A program made the position numbers and the translations under genes. From an uncultured Bacteroides sp. (GTDB taxonomy: Bacteria; Bacteroidota; Bacteroidia; Bacteroidales; Bacteroidaceae), in NCBI GenBank assembly GCA_900544675.1, contig UQVZ01000031.1, positions 1 to 38,990 of the forward strand: a stretch of 38,990 nt of DNA, given 5' to 3'. The notes under the pieces were generated by a model. That model ran no database searches. It was not told the DNA's origin and was given only the letters and a program-made list of their open reading frames with translations. Shown in pieces: positions 23,893 through 30,159 of this stretch (positions are counted from its first letter, which is position 1; each line of letters begins with the position of its first letter).

Positions 23893-25785
23893 ATGAGAAA
23901 ATGGCGTATTGAAGATTCAGAAGAGCTCTACAACATTACGGGGTGGGGCGTTTCGTATTTTGGTATTAATGAAAAAGGTCACGTGGTGGTGACTCCCCGG
24001 AAAGACGGTGTAGCCGTCGACTTGAAAGAACTGGTGGACGAGTTACAACTGCGCGACGTCACCGCACCCATGTTGGTGCGTTTCCCTGACATCTTGGACA
24101 ACCGCATCGAGAAAATCTCGAATTGTTTCCATCAAGCCGCGGAAGAATACGGTTACAACGCGCAGAATTTTATCATTTATCCCATTAAAGTGAACCAAAT
24201 GAGGCCGGTGGTGGAAGAGATTATCAGCCACGGCAAGAAGTTCAACTTGGGATTGGAAGCAGGCTCGAAACCTGAGCTGCACGCCGTGATTGCGATTAAT
24301 ACCGACTCCGATTCGCTGATTATTTGCAACGGGTATAAGGACGAAAGTTATATCGAGCTGGCTTTGCTGGCACAGAAAATGGGCAAGCGTATCTTCCTGG
24401 TGGTGGAAAAGTTGAACGAACTTCGCCTGATAGCCAAGATTGCCAAACAACTCAATGTGCGTCCCAACATCGGCATCCGCATCAAGCTGGCTTCTTCGGG
24501 AAGCGGCAAATGGGAAGAGAGCGGAGGTGATGCCAGCAAGTTCGGACTGACTTCCAGCGAACTGCTTGAGGCACTTGGTTTCATCGAAGAGAAAAAGATG
24601 CAGGACTGCCTGAAGCTGATTCATTTCCATATCGGAAGCCAAGTGACTAAAATCAGACGCATCAAAACGGCGTTGCGTGAGGCGTCGCAATTCTATGTGC
24701 AACTCTATCAGATGGGTTTCCCTGTAGAGTTTGTCGATATAGGCGGCGGACTGGGCGTAGACTACGACGGTACTCGTTCGTCTACCAGTGAAAGCAGCGT
24801 GAACTATTCCATCCAGGAATATGTCAACGACTCCATATCCATCATGGTGGATACCAGCAATAAAAACGGTATCCCTCATCCCAATATCATTACCGAGAGC
24901 GGACGTTCGCTTACTGCCCATCATTCGGTGCTGATATTCGAAGTGCTCGAAACGGCATCCCTTCCTTCGATGGACGAAGATTTCGAGGTAAGTCCCGATG
25001 ACCACGAGCTGGTGCACGAACTGTACGACATTTGGGATAACCTGAACCAAAGCCGGATGCTGGAAGCGTGGCACGATGCGCAGCAGATACGTGAGGAAAC
25101 ACTCGATTTGTTCAGTCACGGCATTGTCGACTTGAAGACGCGTGCGCAGATAGAGCGGATGTACTGGTCGGTTACCCGTGAAATCAAGCAGATTGTTTCG
25201 GGGTTGAAGCATGCCCCCGATGAGTTCCGCAATTTGGACAAGTTGCTTGCTGACAAGTATTTCTGCAACTTCTCGCTTTTCCAGTCGCTTCCCGACTCGT
25301 GGGCGATAGACCAGATATTCCCCATCATGCCGATACAGCGTCTGGACGAACGTCCCGACCGAACGGCTACTCTGCAGGATATCACGTGCGATTCGGACGG
25401 CAAGATAGCCAATTTCGTTTCTGCCCGTAATGTCTCTCACGAGCTTCCGGTGCATACTATCAAGGCAAAGGAGTCCTATTACATCGGCGTTTTCCTGGTA
25501 GGTGCTTATCAGGAAATCTTGGGCGACCTGCACAACCTTTTCGGCGATACCAATGCAGTCCATGTCAGTGTGAACGAGAAAGGATACAGCATCGACCAGG
25601 TTATCGATGGCGAGACCGTAGCAGAAGTGCTCGATTATGTACAATACAATCCGAAGAAACTGGTGCGTACCCTCGAAACATGGGTTACGAAGTCGGTAAA
25701 AGAAGGCAAGATTTCATTGGAAGAAGGCAAAGAGTTCCTTGCCAACTACCGCTCCGGGCTGTATGGATATACTTATTTGGAATAA
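23893..25785 (+). CDS. speA: Biosynthetic arginine decarboxylase
   Basis: PLP enzyme converting arginine to agmatine, the entry to putrescine/spermidine by the agmatine route. The 630-residue length matches the family. The cofactor lysine is K99 in YPIKVNQ; the glycine-rich phosphate-binding loop is FVDIGGGLGVDYDGT. Further family segments are HFHIGSQV and ESGRSLTAHHSVL. It lies between two copies of the same intergenic repeat family, and the next gene (argB) makes an arginine precursor, so the neighbours connect arginine supply and use. No promoter box is distinct in the 93-base upstream spacer, which is mostly repeat. Confidence 0.97.
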   Translation: MRKWRIEDSEELYNITGWGVSYFGINEKGHVVVTPRKDGVAVDLKELVDELQLRDVTAPMLVRFPDILDNRIEKISNCFHQAAEEYGYNAQNFIIYPIKVNQMRPVVEEIISHGKKFNLGLEAGSKPELHAVIAINTDSDSLIICNGYKDESYIELALLAQKMGKRIFLVVEKLNELRLIAKIAKQLNVRPNIGIRIKLASSGSGKWEESGGDASKFGLTSSELLEALGFIEEKKMQDCLKLIHFHIGSQVTKIRRIKTALREASQFYVQLYQMGFPVEFVDIGGGLGVDYDGTRSSTSESSVNYSIQEYVNDSISIMVDTSNKNGIPHPNIITESGRSLTAHHSVLIFEVLETASLPSMDEDFEVSPDDHELVHELYDIWDNLNQSRMLEAWHDAQQIREETLDLFSHGIVDLKTRAQIERMYWSVTREIKQIVSGLKHAPDEFRNLDKLLADKYFCNFSLFQSLPDSWAIDQIFPIMPIQRLDERPDRTATLQDITCDSDGKIANFVSARNVSHELPVHTIKAKESYYIGVFLVGAYQEILGDLHNLFGDTNAVHVSVNEKGYSIDQVIDGETVAEVLDYVQYNPKKLVRTLETWVTKSVKEGKISLEEGKEFLANYRSGLYGYTYLE

Positions 25786-25790
25786 AATTC

Positions 25791-25912
25791 AGTTGACGAG
25801 TTGACAAGGTATCAGTTAACAAGTTGACAAGGTACAAGTTGACAAGGTATCAGTTGCTGAGTTGATAAGCTTTTTTTAAGCTAATAACTTGTCGTCTGAA
25901 ACCTTGTCAACT
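25791..25912. repeat. GTTGACAAGGT repeat array with inverted copy
   Basis: AGTTGACAAGGT occurs exactly at 25799-25810, 25822-25833 and 25837-25848, with variants AGTTGACGAG and AGTTGATAAG. The inverted copy ACCTTGTCAACT sits at 25901-25912. An inner hairpin AAGCTT/AAGCT with a T-run lies near 25867-25882. The folded RNA could act as a terminator or stabiliser between speA and argB. Confidence 0.8.
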
Positions 25913-25930
25913 AAAAAACAAAAGAAGCAA

Positions 25931-26704
25931 ATGAAAGAAAAACTGGTTATTGTAAAAGTAGGAGGGAAAATCGTGGAAGAAGCTGATACGCTCAATCAGC
26001 TTTTAGCCGATTTTTCTGCTTTGCCCGGTTATAAGCTGCTGGTGCACGGTGGCGGACGCTCTGCCACCCGTCTTGCCACACAGCTGGGCATTGAAAGCAA
26101 AATGGTGAACGGTCGCCGCGTGACGGATGCCGAGACTCTGAAAGTCGTGACCATGGTTTATGGCGGGCTGGTCAATAAAAACATTGTGGCAGGGCTTCAG
26201 GCAAAAGGTGTGGATGCCATCGGGCTGACCGGTGCCGATATGGATGTCATCCGCTCGGTAAAGCGTCCGGTGAAAGACATTGATTATGGCTTTGTGGGCG
26301 ATGTGGAGCGGGTCGATGCTGAGGCGTTGGCTGCGCTTATCTGCCGAGGAGTAGTCCCGGTAATGGCTCCGCTTACTCATGACGGTAAGGGGCATATCCT
26401 TAATACCAATGCCGATACCATAGCTGGCGAGACCGCCAAGGCGCTGGCGCGGCTTTTCGATGTCACGCTGGTTTATTGCTTCGAGAAAAAAGGTGTGTTG
26501 AGTGACGAGAATGACGAGGACAGTGTCATCCCCGTGCTTACACGTGAGCTGTTTCAACAATACGTATCCCAGGGTATCATTAAAGAAGGAATGATTCCCA
26601 AGTTGGAGAACTCTTTTTCTGCCATCGATGCCGGTGTGGCACAGGTGGTAATCACCTCGGCATCAGCCATCAGCAAGGATGCAGGGACAATCATTAAAAA
26701 ATAA
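25931..26704 (+). CDS. argB: Acetylglutamate kinase family protein
   Basis: Phosphorylates N-acetylglutamate (or the N-succinyl analogue used by some Bacteroidetes) in arginine synthesis; cytosolic. The 257-residue amino-acid-kinase fold shows KVGGK (8-12), LVHGGGRSATRLATQLGI with the substrate-binding GGG, the DGKGHILNTNADTIAGETAKAL segment, and the C-terminal GMIPKLENSFSAIDAGVAQVVI. The open frame extends 14 codons upstream to 25889 into the repeat array; the ATG at 25931 is the proper start because MKEKLVIVKVGGK matches the family. Bacteroides enzymes of this type are reported to act on succinylated intermediates; this copy cannot be assigned by eye. Confidence 0.95.
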   Translation: MKEKLVIVKVGGKIVEEADTLNQLLADFSALPGYKLLVHGGGRSATRLATQLGIESKMVNGRRVTDAETLKVVTMVYGGLVNKNIVAGLQAKGVDAIGLTGADMDVIRSVKRPVKDIDYGFVGDVERVDAEALAALICRGVVPVMAPLTHDGKGHILNTNADTIAGETAKALARLFDVTLVYCFEKKGVLSDENDEDSVIPVLTRELFQQYVSQGIIKEGMIPKLENSFSAIDAGVAQVVITSASAISKDAGTIIKK

Positions 26705-26726
26705 TTCAAAAAAAATGTCGGGTGGG

Positions 26727-26752
26727 TGTAACTTTTCGGTCGCTCACCCGTC
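26727..26752 (+). promoter_or_regulatory. ECF-type autoregulatory promoter, candidate
   Basis: TGTAAC (26727-26732), 16 bases, then CGTC (26749-26752) resembles -35/-10 elements recognised by ECF sigma factors, and lies 17 bases before the sigma factor gene. The -10 half overlaps a palindrome, CGGGTG (26719-26724) with CACCCG (26745-26750), which might instead be the weak terminator of argB. Confidence 0.45.
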
Positions 26753-26768
26753 ACTCTTATAGAAGGCA

Positions 26769-27278
26769 ATGCATGAGATCAGTTTTCGAGACGATATACT
26801 GCCCTTGAAAGACAAGCTTTTCAGGCTGGCGCTCCGCATCACGTTCGATCGCGCTGAGGCGGAGGATATTGTTCAGGATACGCTGATACGGGTATGGAAC
26901 AAGCGTGACGAATGGTTGCAATTCGATTCGATAGAAGCCTATTGCCTGACGGTTGCGCGGAATCTGGCGATTGACCGGAGTCAGAAAATGGATGCGCAGC
27001 ATCAGGAACTGACCCCTGAAACGCAGGAAATGCCCGATGCGAGAACGCCCGACGAGCAGATGGAGCAGGATGAGCAGTTGGCAATCGTACACCGGTTGAT
27101 TAAGGAGCTCCCCGAAAAGCAACGTTCCATTCTTCAGCTTCGCGACATCGAAGGCAAAAGTTATAAAGAAATTGCCGAGGTGCTGGGGCTGACCGAAGAA
27201 CAAGTGAAGGTGAACCTGTTCCGGGCACGTCAACGGATAAAGTTAAAATACAATGAGATAAACAATTATGGATTATAA
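26769..27278 (+). CDS. ECF-subfamily RNA polymerase sigma factor
   Basis: Alternative sigma factor of 169 residues with only regions 2 and 4. Region 2 (about 12-80) contains FDRAEAEDIVQDTLIRVW and AYCLTVARNLAIDRSQK; region 4 (about 110-160) contains LPEKQRSILQLRDIEGKSYKEIAEVLGLTEEQVKVNLFRARQRIK with its helix-turn-helix. The short acidic linker is typical. It overlaps the next gene by 11 bases. That partner has one membrane segment, the usual arrangement of a sigma factor held by a membrane anti-sigma factor. The signal and regulon are unknown. A candidate self-recognised promoter lies upstream. Confidence 0.94.
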   Translation: MHEISFRDDILPLKDKLFRLALRITFDRAEAEDIVQDTLIRVWNKRDEWLQFDSIEAYCLTVARNLAIDRSQKMDAQHQELTPETQEMPDARTPDEQMEQDEQLAIVHRLIKELPEKQRSILQLRDIEGKSYKEIAEVLGLTEEQVKVNLFRARQRIKLKYNEINNYGL

Positions 27279-27735
27279 GTACATCGAACAGTTATTGGAA
27301 AAGTATTGGAATTGTGAAACTTCACTCGAAGAAGAACAAATCCTGCGCTGCTTCTTCCGCCAAAAGGAGCTGCCGGCTCACCTGTCGCGCTACAAATCCC
27401 TATTTGCTTATCAGGATGCCGGGAAAATGCTGAAGTTGGGAGATGATTTCGACGAGCGTGTACTGGCAGAAATCGAGCGTCCGGTGGTAAAGGCGAAACG
27501 CCTTACGCTGCAGATGCGTCTGATGCCTCTGTTCAAGGCGGCTGTCGTGATGGGTTTCCTTTTCACGATAGGAGGCGTAGTGAAACACTCGATGGAAAGC
27601 GGAAACAAGACAGGAGTGGTTTATGTGTACGACCAGTTCGAGAAGGAACGGCAAGACCCGCAGGTGGCTTATAAGCCCGATTCGGTAAATGTACCGGTAA
27701 AGGACACTCCTGAAAAGAACGTAAACAAACAATAA
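27268..27735 (+). CDS. Putative membrane anti-sigma factor
   Basis: A 155-residue protein translationally coupled to the sigma gene by an 11-base overlap. The N-terminal cytosolic part (1-85) is acidic and helical (YIEQLLEKYWNCETSLEEEQILRCFF, a zf-HC2-like position but without the HxxxCxxC zinc motif). One membrane segment follows at about 87-106 (LFKAAVVMGFLFTIGGVV), then a short periplasmic tail. Homologues in Bacteroides are often misnamed after a ferredoxin oxidoreductase, for which there is no support here. The anti-sigma role is inferred from gene position and topology. A strong hairpin terminator follows. Confidence 0.7.
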   Translation: MDYKYIEQLLEKYWNCETSLEEEQILRCFFRQKELPAHLSRYKSLFAYQDAGKMLKLGDDFDERVLAEIERPVVKAKRLTLQMRLMPLFKAAVVMGFLFTIGGVVKHSMESGNKTGVVYVYDQFEKERQDPQVAYKPDSVNVPVKDTPEKNVNKQ

Positions 27736-28054
27736 CGTATGACATTTTCATTTGCTTTTAAATATATATTAGTTAGTGCTTATTAGAAAAATCAATGACG
27801 AGGCTGTGAAGTTTCAATTCTCTCAAATTAAATTACTAACTCAATAAAAAAGACTTACCGCGTGAGCAGTAAGTCTTTTTTGGTTAGTATGCGTAAAGAC
27901 GCGGGATACGCTGATGTTGGACATAGCTTCGTGGCGTGGTGCAACTATATCCGATGCCCTCTGAAACTATTTTGATTGGGTTTTATATATCCCAACAGTG
28001 AATGCAGCGTAGAAAAGTGATGAAAACTTGAAATGAAGAATAATTGAATTCGTT
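27736..28054. other. 319-base spacer between the anti-sigma and metallopeptidase genes
   Basis: No gene is seen. The first 110 bases are A/T-rich, with AGTTAGT (near 27769) and ACTAACT (near 27834) able to pair ahead of the terminator. After the terminator, a stretch near 27923-27943 (ATAGCTTCGTGGCGT...TGCA) is a degenerate relative of the 22-base units at 38656-38764. A small hairpin TTGGG/CCCAA lies near 27976-27993. No clear -7 box is found before the next gene. Confidence 0.5.
27846..27881. terminator. Perfect hairpin terminator after the sigma/anti-sigma pair
   Basis: AAAAAAGACTTAC (27846-27858) and GTAAGTCTTTTTT (27869-27881) pair perfectly over 13 bases around a 10-base loop, with A- and T-runs at both ends, so it can work in both directions. 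Confidence 0.92.
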
Positions 28055-28762
28055 ATGATAGCCAAAAAACAAATCGTATATGATCCTGAGTTCGGGCAGG
28101 TATTTATTGTAACCCGACGCACGGCACGCAACGTCACCATGCGGATGAAAGAAGACGGACTGCACATTACCACTCCTCCTTATCGTAGTGTAAAAGCATT
28201 GTTCGATGTGGTTCAGCCCTATCGTGAGCGTCTGCTGAAGTTGAAAGGTGAGGTTGCTCCTCCTTCTTTCAATTGGGATTATGCTATCAAGGCAGAGTGC
28301 TTCCATTTGTGGCTGGAGCCTAGCCGGTTGAAGAACTTTACGGTGCGTTCTGTAGAAGAAGGAGTGAAGATTTGTTGCCCGCACGATACGGATTTCTCCA
28401 GTACGAGAGTGCAGGCGTTGGTGCGCAGTGCGGTGGCACGGGCACTGAAGAAGAAAGCCGAAGAATACCTGCCGCCGTTGGTGGCACTTTGGGCACAACG
28501 GTTTCAGCTTGGCTTTCGGTTGGTGAAAATCACGAAGGCACGTTCGAGATGGGGGAGTTGCTCGTCGGACCGGAACATCAGCTTGTCGTATTATTTGATG
28601 TTGCTTCCTGCCCACTTGATGGACTACGTGATTCTACACGAGCTGGCACATACACAGGAGATGAATCACGGTCCGCGTTTTTGGGAGCTGTTAGACCGGA
28701 TGACAGAGGGGAAGGCGTTGGCTTTGCGTAAGGAACTGCGTCAGTATCGTCCGGTATTTTAG
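28055..28762 (+). CDS. YgjP-like metallopeptidase (DUF45)
   Basis: Putative zinc metallopeptidase of 235 residues, soluble, no signal peptide. The zinc motif is HELAH (195-199; E196 catalytic) with the third ligand H205 in NHGPRFW, the exact YgjP/DUF45 pattern. The preceding SRWGSCSS motif and the N-terminal RRTARNVTMRMKEDGLHITTPP segment are also family marks. Members are often near restriction or DNA-related genes, but here it stands alone after a terminator. The physiological substrate is unknown. The first ATG of the frame is used; no good ribosome site distinguishes it from later ones. Confidence 0.92.
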   Translation: MIAKKQIVYDPEFGQVFIVTRRTARNVTMRMKEDGLHITTPPYRSVKALFDVVQPYRERLLKLKGEVAPPSFNWDYAIKAECFHLWLEPSRLKNFTVRSVEEGVKICCPHDTDFSSTRVQALVRSAVARALKKKAEEYLPPLVALWAQRFQLGFRLVKITKARSRWGSCSSDRNISLSYYLMLLPAHLMDYVILHELAHTQEMNHGPRFWELLDRMTEGKALALRKELRQYRPVF

Positions 28763-28844
28763 CTCTTGTGGAAGCGGTTTTCTTGTCTGTTAGCGGGATG
28801 CTTGATTTAGGTCAAAAAATCGGAGAGACTGGTTTTTCGGCGCA

Positions 28845-28874
28845 TTTGAATTTGATTTATTTCTTTTACCTTTG
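28845..28874 (+). promoter_or_regulatory. Promoter of the MFS transporter gene
   Basis: TTTG (28845-28848), 18 bases, TACCTTTG (28867-28874): a near-perfect Bacteroides promoter 30 bases before the ATG. A second TTTG at 28851-28854 is too close to serve. Confidence 0.8.
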
Positions 28875-28904
28875 CGCCCGTTATTGAAAAAATCAGGATA
28901 ATTC

Positions 28905-30053
28905 ATGAAAAAGAGTTTGTTGGCATTGGCGTCCGGCACGTTGGGGCTTGGGATTGCCGAGTTTGTAATGATGGGCATCTTGCCCAATGTGGCTCACGAT
29001 TTGGGCATCAGCATTCCGCAGGCAGGGCATTTCATTTCGGCATACGCTATTGGTGTGTGTGTCGGTGCACCGTTGACGGTAGTGGTAGCACGTACCCGTC
29101 CGTTAAAGCAGATTTTGCTGGGCTTGGCTGCGGTTTACATTGCCGGCAATCTGTTCGCTTCGATGTCTGTCAATTATTGGATGCTGCTGTTGATGCGTTT
29201 CATCTCAGGACTTCCCCATGGAGCATTTTTCGGTGTGGGTTCCATCGTGGCGGAACGGGTAGCAGAGAAAGGAAAGGCTTCACAAGCCGTTTCTTTGATG
29301 ACGGCAGGCATGACGATAGCCAATCTTTTCGGTGTGCCTTTCGGCACATTGCTGAGTAATTCGTTTTCGTGGCGTTTCCCATTTGTGTTCAATGCATTAT
29401 GGGGACTTCTGATATTTTACCTGCTTTGGAAATGGATTCCGGCAATGCCGTCTTTACCTGATACAGGACTGAAGGGGCAGTTCCGCTTCTTGAAGCGTTT
29501 GGCTCCTTGGCTGATTATTCTGACTACGATGTTCGGCAACGGAGGGATTTTCTGCTGGTTCAGCTATGTCACGCCGCAGATGATTCACGAGGCCGGTTTT
29601 TTTCCGCACGCGATGACGGCTATCATGATGCTGGCAGGGTTGGGAATGACGATAGGCAACCTGGTAGGAGGTAAGTGTGGCGACCTGTACGGTTTGGCTC
29701 CGGTAATCCGTACTACGCAGGTGCTGATGATGCTGGCGTTGCTGGGTACATTTTTCTTTGCCTGGCATCCTTATTTATCGGTTATCTTGATGTGTATCGG
29801 TACGGCGTGTCTGTTTGCGGTCTCGCCTCCCCAGCAACTGTTGTTGTTGCAGAACTCCCGTGGTTCGGAGATGATGGGTGCGGCGTGTGTACAGATAGCT
29901 TTCAATTTGGGTAATGCCATCGGGGCTTACGTGGGCGGATTGCCTATCGATGCCGGTATGGGTTACCGTTATCCGGCATTGGTAGGGGTGTTTATTGTCG
30001 TAATCGGCTGGATTTGTATTTCGATGTATATCAGGAGAGTTGGTAATTTATAA
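28905..30053 (+). CDS. MFS transporter, AraJ/YdhP-like (DHA1) exporter
   Basis: Inner-membrane major facilitator of 382 residues with about 12 hydrophobic helices. The N-terminal LGIAEFVMMGILPNVAHDLGISIPQAGHFISAYAIGVCVGAP is typical of the AraJ/YdhP/PbuE branch of drug:H+ antiporter family 1, and the loop RFISGLPHGAFFGVGSIVA is the conserved helix-5 motif. It probably exports sugars, nucleosides or drugs; the substrate cannot be assigned. It has its own promoter and is separated by about 100 bases from the GH31 gene, which seems to have its own start signals. Confidence 0.92.
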   Translation: MKKSLLALASGTLGLGIAEFVMMGILPNVAHDLGISIPQAGHFISAYAIGVCVGAPLTVVVARTRPLKQILLGLAAVYIAGNLFASMSVNYWMLLLMRFISGLPHGAFFGVGSIVAERVAEKGKASQAVSLMTAGMTIANLFGVPFGTLLSNSFSWRFPFVFNALWGLLIFYLLWKWIPAMPSLPDTGLKGQFRFLKRLAPWLIILTTMFGNGGIFCWFSYVTPQMIHEAGFFPHAMTAIMMLAGLGMTIGNLVGGKCGDLYGLAPVIRTTQVLMMLALLGTFFFAWHPYLSVILMCIGTACLFAVSPPQQLLLLQNSRGSEMMGAACVQIAFNLGNAIGAYVGGLPIDAGMGYRYPALVGVFIVVIGWICISMYIRRVGNL

Positions 30054-30159
30054 ATAAGAAGCAATCGGGGGAGGACAGGCTTATTATTTTTTTCATCGTC
30101 AGGGATTTTCGGAGAATATATTGTAACTTTAGCATCTGAAAAATCCAAGTGTGATGTTT

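Noticed and set aside
24043..25644. 533-codon minus-strand open frame opposite speA
   Set aside because: Antisense shadow of speA; histidine/glutamine-rich translation with no family features.
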